Shown: positions 23,888 through 33,342, counted from the first letter of the stretch. The stretch: DNA of 64,000 bases from Martinezella rhizogenes (GCF_000799715.1 NZ_JUHG01000013.1:62001-126000), one strand, 5' to 3'. A program made the numbers and translations. The notes: generated from the letters alone by a model not told the origin.

Positions 23888-25009
23888 ATGATTGACTTGC
23901 GTTCGCTGTCCCGTCGCGGATTTTTGAATATGAGCGCTGCCGGCGCGGCCGCCTTGACGCTGCCCGCCGGCCTTGCCAGCCAGGCGCTTGCGGCGGCATC
24001 CTTTCCAGCGATCAAGGAAGAGGATGCGGTCGTCGGCTTCGGCCATGTCGGGCCGATTTCGGATGAGGGCTGGACCTGGGCACACCACCAGGGCCTGCTC
24101 GCGGTCAAGGCCGCCTATCCGAAGCTGAAAAAGATTCTTGAAGTCGAGAACATCCCCTATTCGGCCGACGCGACGCGCACTTATCGCCAGTTTGTCAGCC
24201 AGGGCGCCAACATCATCTTTGACACGTCCTCGAACGGTGATTTCCTGCATGCCGTCGTCAAGCAGGCTCCCGAGGTCGCATTCCTCGAATGCGGCGGCCT
24301 CGTCAACATGGACAATCTCGGCTGGTATTACCTGGCGCACTGGTATCCGACCTACGTCATCGGCGTTGCCGCCGGCCACCTGTCGAAGACCGGCAAGCTC
24401 GGCTATGTCGCCTCCTTCCCGGTCTCATCGGTCTTCGCCTCCACCAATGCCTTCCTGATGGGTGCCCGCTCCGTCAATCCGAATGCGACGCTGCAGACCA
24501 TTGCCATCAATTCCTGGTTTGACCCGCAAGCCGCCACCCAGGCCGGCACGGCACTCATCGACAATGGCTGCGACTTCCTGTTCGGCATCATGGATGAAGC
24601 CGGCTACCTGCAGGTCGCCGAAAAGCGTGGCGTCTGGGCCGCGATGTGGAATACCGACGTTCGCCGTTATGGCCCGAACTCCTACGTTTCCTCGGTTCTC
24701 ATCGATTTCAACAAGTTCTATGTCGATCAGGTCGCCAAGCGCCTTGCCGGCACCTGGGCGCCGAGCGACACGCTCTTTGCGATGGGCGCCGGCGTCGATC
24801 GTGACAAATGGGGCGAGAAGGTTCCGGCCGATGTCGCCGCGGCAGCCGATGCGGTGCGCGCCAAGATCATGGGCGGCTGGTCGCCGTTTGCCGGCGAGAT
24901 CAAGGATTCAACCGGCAAGGTCCGCGTCGCCGCCGGCCAGGCGATGACCGACAACGATCTCTACACCTGGGATTGGTCGGTCGAAGGCGTCACGGGCCTG
25001 AGCGCCTGA
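23888..25009 (+). CDS. BMP-family ABC transporter substrate-binding protein (nucleoside/purine type)
   Basis: A 373-aa protein with a twin-arginine signal (SLSRRGFLNMSAAGAAALTL), so probably exported folded by Tat. The mature part is a BMP/PnrA-type binding protein: VVGFGHVGPISDEGWTWAHHQGL, GANIIFDTSSNGDF and GCDFLFGIMDEAGYLQVAEKRG. PnrA/BmpA homologues bind purine nucleosides, and related rhizobial proteins serve purines or oxidised derivatives. First gene of the importer operon (binding protein, ATPase, two permeases), followed by a Rieske-less oxygenase subunit and guanine deaminase. A hairpin follows. Confidence 0.87.
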   Translation: MIDLRSLSRRGFLNMSAAGAAALTLPAGLASQALAAASFPAIKEEDAVVGFGHVGPISDEGWTWAHHQGLLAVKAAYPKLKKILEVENIPYSADATRTYRQFVSQGANIIFDTSSNGDFLHAVVKQAPEVAFLECGGLVNMDNLGWYYLAHWYPTYVIGVAAGHLSKTGKLGYVASFPVSSVFASTNAFLMGARSVNPNATLQTIAINSWFDPQAATQAGTALIDNGCDFLFGIMDEAGYLQVAEKRGVWAAMWNTDVRRYGPNSYVSSVLIDFNKFYVDQVAKRLAGTWAPSDTLFAMGAGVDRDKWGEKVPADVAAAADAVRAKIMGGWSPFAGEIKDSTGKVRVAAGQAMTDNDLYTWDWSVEGVTGLSA

Positions 25010-25033
25010 TAGATATCCTTGCCAATCAAGAAC

Positions 25034-25054
25034 CTGGCCGGCGCGTCCGGCCAG
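25034..25054 (+). promoter_or_regulatory. Stem-loop between BMP binding-protein and ATPase genes
   Basis: CTGGCCGG, loop CGCGT, CCGGCCAG: a perfect 8-bp GC stem 24 bp after the stop codon, without a T-run. Likely an intra-operon expression-tuning hairpin, as seen after three other binding-protein genes here. Confidence 0.6.
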
Positions 25055-25087
25055 AGTTACTCTTCATGATATTCTGGTGCCCTTCCG

Positions 25088-26662
25088 ATGACTGAGACCG
25101 CGACACCCTTCTCCGCGCCCCCCGGCACACCGCCTCTGGTGCAACTCAAGGGCATCGCCAAATATTTTCCGGGTGTCATCGCTAACGAGGATGTTGATCT
25201 CGACGTCTTGCCGGGCGAGATCCACGCTCTCCTCGGCGAAAACGGCGCCGGCAAATCGACCTTGATGAACATTCTGACCGGCATTTATCAACCCGATGCC
25301 GGCGAGATCATCATCGACGGCTACGCCAAGCAATTTGCCACGCCGCTTCAGGCGATCGCCGCCGGCATCGGCATGGTGCATCAGCATTTCAAGCTGGTCC
25401 AGGCTTTCACCGTGGCCGAAAACATTCATCTCGGCTGGTCGGAGACGCCGCGCCGCGCTTCCGCGCAGATCTTGGAGGCCCGCACGGCGGGACTGGCTAC
25501 GAAATTCAATCTGCAGACCCGCCCCGACGCCCGCGTCAGCGATCTCTCAACCGGCGAGCAACAGCGAGTCGAGATCCTTCGTGTCCTGGCGCGGCAGGCC
25601 CGCGTGCTGATCCTCGACGAACCGACGGCCGTGCTGACGCCAGCTGAGGCGCGCGAACTGTTCAAGGCGCTGCGCGATTTCGTGGCGCGGGGCAACGCCG
25701 TCATCTTCATCAGCCACAAGCTCGATGAGGTTCTGGAAATTTCCGACCGCATCAGCATCCTGCGCGGCGGGCGCAAGATCGCCACGGAGAAGACGGCTGA
25801 CTGTAATCCGCGCATGCTGGCGAAATTGATGGTGGGGCGCGACATCGTGCTTGCTGATATGCGGCAACGCGCGGCGGGAGCCGCGCCGATCTCGCCCGAA
25901 CCGGTACTCAGCCTCGACAATGTCTCCGCCCTCAACGATGCCGGCGACGAAGCCTTGCATGGTATTTCGCTTCGGGTCCATGCCGGTGAAATCCTCGGCA
26001 TTGCGGGCGTAGCGGGCAATGGCCAGCGTGAACTCAGCCAAGTGCTGGCAGGTATGCGGCCGGTCAGTGGCGGTCGTATCCTGATCGAGGGAGAGCCTGT
26101 CGGCCGTAGCAACGCCGCCGCCTTCGTTGAGCGCGGCATCGGCCATATCCCGGAAGACCGATTGCATAGTGGACTGGCACCCGCACTCAGCATTACCGTC
26201 AATGCCGTGATGCGCGAATACAAGCACCCTCCGGTTTCGTCCGGCGGCGTTTACCGTCCGGGTGCGGCGACGGTGCTTGCCAAGGAGATTGCGGCAGTCG
26301 CGGATGTCGCTATCCCGGATTTCGGCATGCCAATTCGGAACCTCTCGGGCGGAAACCAGCAGCGCCTCGTCGCCCGGCGAGAGATGCGTATCGCGAGCAA
26401 GGTCCTAATCGCCGCCTATCCAAGCCGTGGCCTCGATGTCGGCGCCATCAACACCATGCTGCGCTATATCGTCGAACTGCGCGATGCCGGCGCGGGTATC
26501 GTGCTGATTTCCGAGGAACTGGAAGAGCTCTTGAACCTCTCGGACCGTATTGCCGTCCTCTACGAAGGTAAAGTCATGGGGGTCGTCGACAACGACAAGG
26601 CCGATATCGACCAGATCGGCCTCATGATGGGCGGCCGCGCCCAAGCGCGCGAGGTTGCCTGA
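25088..26662 (+). CDS. Nucleoside/purine ABC importer ATPase (duplicated, RbsA/NupA-like)
   Basis: A 524-aa protein with two ABC domains. First half: Walker A GENGAGKST near residue 53, signature region LSTGEQQRVEI, Walker B VLILDEPTAVLTP. Second half: a degenerate Walker A (GVAGNGQRE), signature LSGGNQQRLVARR, and a Walker B region reading VLIAAYPSRGLDVG where an acidic/Thr-rich sequence is common. One canonical and one degenerate site is normal for this family. The permease gene starts 2 bp after the stop. Confidence 0.88.
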   Translation: MTETATPFSAPPGTPPLVQLKGIAKYFPGVIANEDVDLDVLPGEIHALLGENGAGKSTLMNILTGIYQPDAGEIIIDGYAKQFATPLQAIAAGIGMVHQHFKLVQAFTVAENIHLGWSETPRRASAQILEARTAGLATKFNLQTRPDARVSDLSTGEQQRVEILRVLARQARVLILDEPTAVLTPAEARELFKALRDFVARGNAVIFISHKLDEVLEISDRISILRGGRKIATEKTADCNPRMLAKLMVGRDIVLADMRQRAAGAAPISPEPVLSLDNVSALNDAGDEALHGISLRVHAGEILGIAGVAGNGQRELSQVLAGMRPVSGGRILIEGEPVGRSNAAAFVERGIGHIPEDRLHSGLAPALSITVNAVMREYKHPPVSSGGVYRPGAATVLAKEIAAVADVAIPDFGMPIRNLSGGNQQRLVARREMRIASKVLIAAYPSRGLDVGAINTMLRYIVELRDAGAGIVLISEELEELLNLSDRIAVLYEGKVMGVVDNDKADIDQIGLMMGGRAQAREVA

Positions 26663-26663
26663 C

Positions 26664-27707
26664 ATGGCCGCATCCTGGCATTTCCAGCGCATGCCCTCCG
26701 CATCATCGGCCACTGCCTTCGGTGCGCGCATCGCCGCAATCTTGCTGGCGCTGATCTTGGCGGGCCTTATCCTGGCTGCCACAGGCGCCAACCCGCTCGA
26801 CCTTGCATCGCAGGTGATCGACTCGAGCTTTGGTTCCAGTTTCGGCCTTCAGGATCTCGGTGTTCTTCTCGTCCCCCTTATCTTGACCGGGCTTTCGGTT
26901 GCGGTCGGCCAGCAGATCGGTGTCTGGAATATCGGCGCCGAGGGGCAATTCTATGCCGGCGCTTTCGGCGCCGCCACGGTCGGCCTTTTCGTGCCCGGTC
27001 CGCCGGTCGTGATCCTGCCGTTGATGTTCGTTGCCGGCCTTGCCGGCGGTGCGATCTGGATCCTCATCCCGACGCTCGCCCGCGCTTACGGCAACGTCAA
27101 CGAGCTAATTACCACGCTGCTTCTCAACTTCGTTGCGATTCTCCTGGTCTTCTACGTCGCCACCGGAGCTTGGCGTGACCGGATGTCGAATTCGGCGACG
27201 CGGAGACTGTCGGCCGAAATCCCGGAGCTGTGGGGATCGGTGCATTGGGGGCTTCCGATCGCCATTTTGGCCGCACTCGCCGTGGCAGCCGTACTCGCCT
27301 TCTCACGTTGGGGTTATGAGGTGCGCCTCGTCGGCTCCAATCCGTCGGCCGCCCACTATGCCGGCATGCCGGCGCGACGTCATCTCATCACCGTCATGCT
27401 GCTCTCCGGCGCAATCGCCGGTCTGGCAGGTATGCTGGAGGTCGCCGGAACAGTGCACCGGTTGCAGGGCGGCATCTCCAACAATTACGGCTATCTCGGC
27501 ATCATGGTCGCGGTGCTGGCACGCAACTCCGCCATCGGCGTCATCTTCTCCGCCGCGCTGATGGCCTTCATCCTCAATTCCGGCATCATCCTGCAAACCC
27601 AGGGACTGACGACATCGGCGGTGCTGGCGATCACCGGCCTCATTCTGTTCCTGACGGCGATCGGCGACGAGCTCGCCCATTACCGCATCGCCCGCGACAA
27701 GGCTTGA
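26664..27707 (+). CDS. Nucleoside/purine ABC importer permease 1 (NupB/YufP-like)
   Basis: A 347-aa BPD_transp_2-type permease. Hydrophobic helices begin at AAILLALILAGLILAATGANP; the hallmark QQIGVWNIGAEGQFYAGAFGAA and the later RHLITVMLLSGAIAGLAGMLEVAG are typical of the larger permease of BMP-type importers. ATG 26664 is chosen over an in-frame start 9 bp earlier that overlaps the ATPase stop. Confidence 0.87.
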   Translation: MAASWHFQRMPSASSATAFGARIAAILLALILAGLILAATGANPLDLASQVIDSSFGSSFGLQDLGVLLVPLILTGLSVAVGQQIGVWNIGAEGQFYAGAFGAATVGLFVPGPPVVILPLMFVAGLAGGAIWILIPTLARAYGNVNELITTLLLNFVAILLVFYVATGAWRDRMSNSATRRLSAEIPELWGSVHWGLPIAILAALAVAAVLAFSRWGYEVRLVGSNPSAAHYAGMPARRHLITVMLLSGAIAGLAGMLEVAGTVHRLQGGISNNYGYLGIMVAVLARNSAIGVIFSAALMAFILNSGIILQTQGLTTSAVLAITGLILFLTAIGDELAHYRIARDKA

Positions 27708-27720
27708 AGGAAAAGAGACC

Positions 27721-28656
27721 ATGGAACTTCTGACCGGCCTCCTCACCACGGCCTTCCTCGCCGGCGGCGTGCTGGCGCTTGCCGCTCTCGGCGAAGTGCT
27801 TGCCGAACGCGTCGGCGTCGTCAATCTCGGTGTCGAGGGCCTGATGGCGATGGGAGCTATAACGGCGATTGCGACGGTCGCAGCCTTCCCGTCTCCAACA
27901 ATCGGCTTCATCGCCGCGCTGGCAGTCGGCGCGGTCTTCGGGATGGTCTTTGCCGCCGCCGCCGTTTTGTTGCGCGCCAATCAGGTGCTCTGCGGCCTGG
28001 CGCTGACGCTGATGGGCAATGGCATCGCCTCCAGCATCGGCCGCGCCTATTCCGGCATGCCGGCGCGTGCCACCTTTTCCGGGATCGAGATCCCGCTGCT
28101 GAGCGATATCCCCATTCTCGGCAAGGCCTTTTTCTCGCAGAATATCCTCGTCTATCTGATCTACATCATCCTGCCGGTGGCGCTGAGCTACATCATGTTC
28201 CGCACCCGACACGGTCTCAACCTGCGCGCCGTCGGCGAAAACCCGGCTGCCGCGGACGCCGCCGGCATTCCGGTCAATCTCATTCGCTTCGCCTATGTCA
28301 CCGCCGGTTCGGCGCTTGCAGCCGGGGCCGGCGCTTACCTGACGCTCGCCTTCGTTCCTTCCTGGTCCGACGGCGTCATTGCGGGGCGGGGCTGGATCGC
28401 GGTGGCGCTGGTGATCTTTGCCGGCTATCGGCCGATCCCCGCTGTTCTCTCGGGCCTGCTCTTCGGTCTCATCACTGCACTCGGCTTCGTCGGCCAGGCG
28501 CGTGGCTGGCCGATCGCGCCCGCGTTCCTGTCCATGCTGCCCTATCTCGGCACCATGGCCTTCATTATCGTGCCGGTCCTTGCCTGGCAGCGCATGCGCC
28601 GTATCATGGCCGCACCCGCCGCAATCGGCCTGCCCTATTATCGCGATGTCCGCTAA
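27721..28656 (+). CDS. Nucleoside/purine ABC importer permease 2 (NupC/YufQ-like)
   Basis: A 311-aa permease partner; AAGGAAAAGAG precedes ATG 27721. The motif ERVGVVNLGVEGLMAMGAITAI is diagnostic of the smaller BMP-system permease. GENPAAADAAGIPVNLIRFAYVTAGSALAAG gives the cytoplasmic coupling region. Confidence 0.88.
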   Translation: MELLTGLLTTAFLAGGVLALAALGEVLAERVGVVNLGVEGLMAMGAITAIATVAAFPSPTIGFIAALAVGAVFGMVFAAAAVLLRANQVLCGLALTLMGNGIASSIGRAYSGMPARATFSGIEIPLLSDIPILGKAFFSQNILVYLIYIILPVALSYIMFRTRHGLNLRAVGENPAAADAAGIPVNLIRFAYVTAGSALAAGAGAYLTLAFVPSWSDGVIAGRGWIAVALVIFAGYRPIPAVLSGLLFGLITALGFVGQARGWPIAPAFLSMLPYLGTMAFIIVPVLAWQRMRRIMAAPAAIGLPYYRDVR

Positions 28657-28688
28657 AGTAGATTGATGAACAAGGAAAGGAGCGCCGC

Positions 28689-29546
28689 ATGAGCCAATGT
28701 TCCGACAAGGCAGCCCTCGACCAGTGGTACGCGCTTGAGACGGAAAAGGAGATTCCGTTCGGAATCTCAGCCAACCGTCTTCTCGGCACCAATCTAACCG
28801 TCACGCGCAGCAGTGATGGCACGCTTGACGTCAAAGCCGAAGGCCGAGAAGAGCCTTTGCCGTTGATCAAGCGCTTCGGCCTCGTCTGGACAACGCTCGG
28901 CACACCGGCAGGCGGACTTTTTGATCTGCCGGAAGCCGATGAGCCGGATCGGCGAGTCGTCAATTGCGGCACCGTCTCGGTGCGCGCCTCCGGGCTCAGG
29001 ATTGTCGAGAACTTCCTCGACCTGGCGCATTTTCCCTTCGTCCACACCGATATTCTCGGCGCCGAGCCGCATACCGAGGTGACGCAGTACAATGTCGAGA
29101 TCCGCCGCGATGTCGATGAGGTCTGGGCGACCAATTGCCAGTTCTTCCAGCCGCAGGCGGCTCTTTCGGCCAGCGAAGGCATCATGACCGACTACATCTA
29201 TCGCGTCATGACCCCGTTCACGACCCTGCTCTACAAGACCTGCCCGAATGCGGCCAACCGCTGGGACGTGATCTGCCTCTTCGTGCAGCCGCTCGATCCC
29301 GACCGCTGCCGTGCCCATCCGGTGATGTTCCTGATCGACGACGTCTCCACGACGACGGAGCTGGTGCATTTCCAGCAGCTCATTTTCCTGCAGGACCGCA
29401 TCATTCTTGAGAACCAGCGCCCCGTGCTGCTACCACTGGAGCCCCGCGCGGAAATCCCGACGCGGGCTGACGCCACCTCGATTGCCTATCGTCGCTGGCT
29501 GAAGGAAAAAGGCATTACTTACGGCACGACGATCATGGCCGCCTGA
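28689..29546 (+). CDS. Rieske-oxygenase catalytic subunit lacking the Rieske cluster (NdmC-like)
   Basis: A 285-aa protein. The mononuclear non-heme iron motif is intact: N-x2-D-x2-H-x4-H in ENFLDLAHFPFVH (about residues 102-114), with a plausible third carboxylate in FLQDRIILENQRP. The N-terminus begins like an oxygenase alpha subunit (QWYALETEKEIPFGI...) and rejoins the family at RFGLVWTTLG, but the stretch that should carry CxH and CxxH has none of those ligands. NdmC, the 7-methylxanthine N7-demethylase of Pseudomonas putida CBB5, has this Rieske-less form and draws electrons from a Rieske domain elsewhere. Here the 220-aa Rieske protein in the divergent operon is the obvious donor. The adjacent guanine deaminase suggests a purine substrate. 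No flavin reductase is encoded nearby. Confidence 0.82.
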   Translation: MSQCSDKAALDQWYALETEKEIPFGISANRLLGTNLTVTRSSDGTLDVKAEGREEPLPLIKRFGLVWTTLGTPAGGLFDLPEADEPDRRVVNCGTVSVRASGLRIVENFLDLAHFPFVHTDILGAEPHTEVTQYNVEIRRDVDEVWATNCQFFQPQAALSASEGIMTDYIYRVMTPFTTLLYKTCPNAANRWDVICLFVQPLDPDRCRAHPVMFLIDDVSTTTELVHFQQLIFLQDRIILENQRPVLLPLEPRAEIPTRADATSIAYRRWLKEKGITYGTTIMAA

Positions 29547-29557
29547 AAGAGAATGCA

Positions 29558-30916
29558 ATGGATTTACGCGGCAAGACGCTGAGCGCATCGGGTTTTCACT
29601 CGCCCGAGCGCGGTACCATCGATGTTCTGGACGACGTGCTGATCGAGATCGATGCCGACGGCGCGATTGCGGCCGTTCATCGCCACGGCGATCCGAATTA
29701 CCGGACCATCCGCGATGCCCGCGAAGCATCCGGCGAACTCGTGATCCTGCCTACCGGCGCCTATATCCTGCCCGGCTTCGTCGATCTGCATGTGCACGCG
29801 CCGCAATATCCGCAGCTCGGCGACGCGCTCGACGTGCCGCTGGAAGTCTGGCTTCAGAAATACACCTTCCCGCTGGAAGCGCGCTATCAGGACGCCGCCT
29901 TTGCCCGCCGCGTCTATGGCCTGCTGGTCGAAGACCTGCTGGCCAACGGCACGACCACCGCTCTCTATTTTGCCACCATCCATCAGGAAGCAACGCGGGT
30001 GCTGGTCGATACCTGCCTGGAAAAAGGCCAGCGCGCCCTGATCGGCAAGGTGGCGATGGACAATGCCGAGGAATGCCCGGACTATTATCGCGACCTGTCG
30101 CCGGAGGAGGCACTCGACGGCACGCGGGCGTTGATCGATTACGTACGTGGCCATCCGGACAATCATGAAGGGCGCGTGCTCCCCGTCGTCACGCCGCGCT
30201 TCATTCCCTCCTGCACCGATGCGACGCTCGAAGGTCTCGGTGCCATCGCCAAAGAATGCGGCTGCCATGTGCAGACCCATTGCTCGGAGAGCGATTGGGC
30301 GCATGGCTATGTGCTCACCCGGCACGGCATGACGGATACGGACAGCCTCGATCACTTCGGCTTGCTCGGACGAAAGACCGTGCTGGCGCATGCAAATTTC
30401 CTGACGGCGAAGGACATGGAGACCATCAAGGCGCGCGAGGCCGCCGTTGCCCATTGCCCGCTGTCGAATGCCTATTTCGCCAATGCCGTCTTTCCCTTGC
30501 GGGCAGCGCTTGAAAAGGGGCTGCATGTCGGTCTCGGCACGGATATTTCTGGTGGTCCGAGCGCGTCGATGCTCGAAAACGCGCGCGGCGCGATCCTTGT
30601 CTCGCGGATGCTGCAAAGCGGCGTCGATCCGAACCTGCCGGCCGCCGCGCGCTCGACCTTCGGCCCGGCGCAGATCGATTTTCGTGATGCCTTCTATATC
30701 GCCACATCGGGCGGCGGCATTGCGCTCGACCTGCCCATCGGGCAATTCGCACCCGGCTATCAGTTCGACGCCGTACTGATCGATACCGAGGCCAAGAAAG
30801 GCACCGTCCGGCTATTCGAAGACCGCGATGAGGGTGAAGGCATCCTGCAGAAAATCATCTACACCGCGTCGAAGCCAAACCTCACGACCACCTGGGTCGG
30901 CGGCCGCAAGGTCTAG
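29558..30916 (+). CDS. guaD: Guanine deaminase
   Basis: A 452-aa zinc amidohydrolase converting guanine to xanthine. Motifs: LPGFVDLHVHAPQYPQLG (first metal site), THCSESDWAHGYVL, LAHANFL, AHCPLSNAYFANAVFPLR and GLGTDISGGPSASML. Starts 11 bp after the oxygenase subunit stop, last gene of the importer operon. N7-methylated guanine could also be a substrate before N-demethylation; that is conjecture. Confidence 0.9.
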   Translation: MDLRGKTLSASGFHSPERGTIDVLDDVLIEIDADGAIAAVHRHGDPNYRTIRDAREASGELVILPTGAYILPGFVDLHVHAPQYPQLGDALDVPLEVWLQKYTFPLEARYQDAAFARRVYGLLVEDLLANGTTTALYFATIHQEATRVLVDTCLEKGQRALIGKVAMDNAEECPDYYRDLSPEEALDGTRALIDYVRGHPDNHEGRVLPVVTPRFIPSCTDATLEGLGAIAKECGCHVQTHCSESDWAHGYVLTRHGMTDTDSLDHFGLLGRKTVLAHANFLTAKDMETIKAREAAVAHCPLSNAYFANAVFPLRAALEKGLHVGLGTDISGGPSASMLENARGAILVSRMLQSGVDPNLPAAARSTFGPAQIDFRDAFYIATSGGGIALDLPIGQFAPGYQFDAVLIDTEAKKGTVRLFEDRDEGEGILQKIIYTASKPNLTTTWVGGRKV

Positions 30917-30927
30917 GGACATCAAGG

Positions 30928-33198
30928 CTATGCTGCCTTGGTGATACGCACCGGCAGCGACTTGTAGGACGGTGTGCCGCTTTGCTTGTCCTGATAATCG
31001 ATCGGGATGAGGCAGTTTGCTTCCGGATAATAGGCGGCAACCGAGCCTGGCGCGATAGCGTATGAAATCGCCGTCAGCTTCATCTGCCGTTTGCCGCCGG
31101 AGGGCAATGCTGTCGAGATCTCGACGAGGTCTCCATGTTCCAGGCCGTTTGCCGCCAGGTCTCCATCATTCATGAACAGCACGTCGCGTCGGCCGAAAAC
31201 ACCGCGATAGCGATCATCGAGGCCATAGATCGTCGTATTGTACTGGTCATGACTGCGGATGGTGGCGAGCTTCAGAATGCTCGCATCGGCGAGCTCCTTG
31301 TCCTCGTTGAGGCCCGGAAACAGCAGGAACTCCGCCTTGCCCGACGGCGTTTTCCAGACGCGTTCGGTCGGTCCGATCGGCAGGCGGAAGCCGCCAGGCA
31401 CACGAATGCGCTCATTGTAGCGCTCGAAATCGGGGAAGACGATCTCGATCTTGTCGCGAATGCGGTCGTAGTCATCAACCAGATGCATCCACTCGACCTT
31501 GCTATTGGGCAAGGTCGCCTGCGCCATGGCGGCGACGATCGCCGGCTCCGACCGCAACTGATCCGAAGCGGGTTTCAGCTTGCCGCGCGAAGCATGCACC
31601 ATGGACATGGAATCTTCGATCGTCACCGATTGCGGGCCGGACGCCTGGATGTCCACCTCCGTGCGCCCGAGCACTGGCAGGATAATCGACTCCTTGCCGA
31701 TCAGCAGGTTCGAACGGTTGAGCTTGGTGTTCATGTGAACCGCGAGATCAAGCTTACGCATAGCTTCGGCACAGAGTTCCGGGTCCGGAAGTGCGATGGC
31801 GAGATTGCCGCCGAGGCTCAGCAGCACCTTCGAGCGCCCCTCCGCCATCGCCTGCATGCCGGCAACCGCGTCATGCCCATGATGTTCCGGCGGCTTGAAG
31901 CCGAACGCGCGCTCGATGCCGGCAAGCAACGCGGCATTGGGTTTTTCCGTGATCCCGACCGTCCGATCGCCCTGGACGTTGGAGTGGCCACGCAGTGGGC
32001 AGATGCCGGCGCCGGGCTTGCCGAAATTGCCGCGCAGCAGCAACAGATTGGCGATCTGCTGCACATTGTAAGTACCCTTGGCGTGCTGGGTAATGCCCAT
32101 GCCGTAGGGAATGATCGTCGCCTTGGATTTGACGTAGGCTACGGCCACCCGTTCGAGATCGGCGCGCGTCAGGCCCGAGACCCGCTCGATATCGGCCCAC
32201 CCCGTCTGTTTGAGATCGGCGGCGAGCGCTTCGAAGCCATTGGTGTGTTCGTCGATGAAGGCGCGATCGATCGCATCTGGCTGTGTTTCCGCCAGTACCA
32301 GCACCGCTTTCATGATGCCCTTGAGTGCCGCCGCGTCACCGCCGATCTTGACCTGATAATAGGAGGAGGCGATCCGTGTCGAACCGAGTGTGGCCATCTC
32401 GACCGGGCTCTGCGGGTCGGCGAAGCGTTCGAGCGCCATTTCCTTCAGCGGATTGAAGACGATGATCGGCACGCCGCGCTTCGAACACTCGTGCAGCGTC
32501 CCCATCATGCGCGGATGGTTGGTGCCGGGATTGTGGCCCATCGAGATGATCAGGTCGCAATGATCGAAATCGTCGAGCGATACCGTGCCCTTGCCGATGC
32601 CGATCGAATTCGGCAGGCCGGTGCTCGTCGCCTCGTGGCACATGTTGGAGCAATCGGGGAAGTTGTTGGTGCCGTATTCGCGCGCATAGAGCTGGAATAG
32701 GAAGGCGGCCTCATTGGAGGCGCGGCCGGAGGTGTAGAATTCCACCATATCCGGATCGGGCATGCTGCGCATGACCTCGCCGATCCGGGCAAAGGCTTCC
32801 TCCCATTCGATTGGCTTGTAGGTGTCCGTTGCACGGTCATAGGCCAGCGGATGCGTCAACCGACCGGCATTCTCCAGATCGTAGTCGCTCCACTGGAGCA
32901 GTTCGCTCACGGTATGCTCGGCGAAGAATTCAGGCGTCACGCGCTTGTTCGTCGCTTCCCACGTCACGGCCTTGGCGCCGTTTTCACAGAACTGGAAGGT
33001 CGACGTATGTTCCTTGTCAGGCCATGCGCAGCCGGGGCAATCGAAACCATCGGGCTTGTTGGTCCGAAACAATAGCAGCGGTGCCTCTGTCACGTCCATC
33101 TGCTCGCGAACGGCGTTCGCGGTGGCTTTGAGCGCCCCCCAGCCACCCGCAGGGCCGCTGTAAGGTCGGATACCTGGAACTTCACGTTTCTGCGCCAT
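30928..33198 (-). CDS. FdhF/YdeP-family molybdopterin oxidoreductase
   Basis: About 756 aa from ATG 33198, preceded by AAGGAGCGTACG. It resembles E. coli YdeP-type formate-dehydrogenase-H-like proteins: GWGALKATANAVREQ, CPGCAWPD, then molybdopterin-binding motifs SGRASNEAAFLFQLYARE, NNFPDCSNMCHEATS, SMGHNPGTNHPRMMGTL and the C-terminal ATIRSHDQYNTTIYGLDDRYRG. The Fe-S ligands are fewer than in classical formate dehydrogenases. The physiological substrate of the family is uncertain. Convergent with guaD (12 bp apart) and not obviously part of the purine system. Confidence 0.85.
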   Translation of the reverse strand: MAQKREVPGIRPYSGPAGGWGALKATANAVREQMDVTEAPLLLFRTNKPDGFDCPGCAWPDKEHTSTFQFCENGAKAVTWEATNKRVTPEFFAEHTVSELLQWSDYDLENAGRLTHPLAYDRATDTYKPIEWEEAFARIGEVMRSMPDPDMVEFYTSGRASNEAAFLFQLYAREYGTNNFPDCSNMCHEATSTGLPNSIGIGKGTVSLDDFDHCDLIISMGHNPGTNHPRMMGTLHECSKRGVPIIVFNPLKEMALERFADPQSPVEMATLGSTRIASSYYQVKIGGDAAALKGIMKAVLVLAETQPDAIDRAFIDEHTNGFEALAADLKQTGWADIERVSGLTRADLERVAVAYVKSKATIIPYGMGITQHAKGTYNVQQIANLLLLRGNFGKPGAGICPLRGHSNVQGDRTVGITEKPNAALLAGIERAFGFKPPEHHGHDAVAGMQAMAEGRSKVLLSLGGNLAIALPDPELCAEAMRKLDLAVHMNTKLNRSNLLIGKESIILPVLGRTEVDIQASGPQSVTIEDSMSMVHASRGKLKPASDQLRSEPAIVAAMAQATLPNSKVEWMHLVDDYDRIRDKIEIVFPDFERYNERIRVPGGFRLPIGPTERVWKTPSGKAEFLLFPGLNEDKELADASILKLATIRSHDQYNTTIYGLDDRYRGVFGRRDVLFMNDGDLAANGLEHGDLVEISTALPSGGKRQMKLTAISYAIAPGSVAAYYPEANCLIPIDYQDKQSGTPSYKSLPVRITKAA

Positions 33199-33342
33199 CG
33201 TACGCTCCTTCAATTCGTTCTCAAGACTCCCTCCCCGAGCCTGGATGGTTGACGAATATTCTTCGGACGTTGGCGAGTAAAGCGCAATAAATCGATGTGT
33301 CGCCGGGACAGTCCACAGGATCGGTCGGGCCACCGCAAAAGC

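Noticed and set aside
31135..32700. 521-codon open frame opposite the molybdopterin oxidoreductase
   Set aside because: Antisense shadow; the minus-strand protein has clear family motifs throughout.
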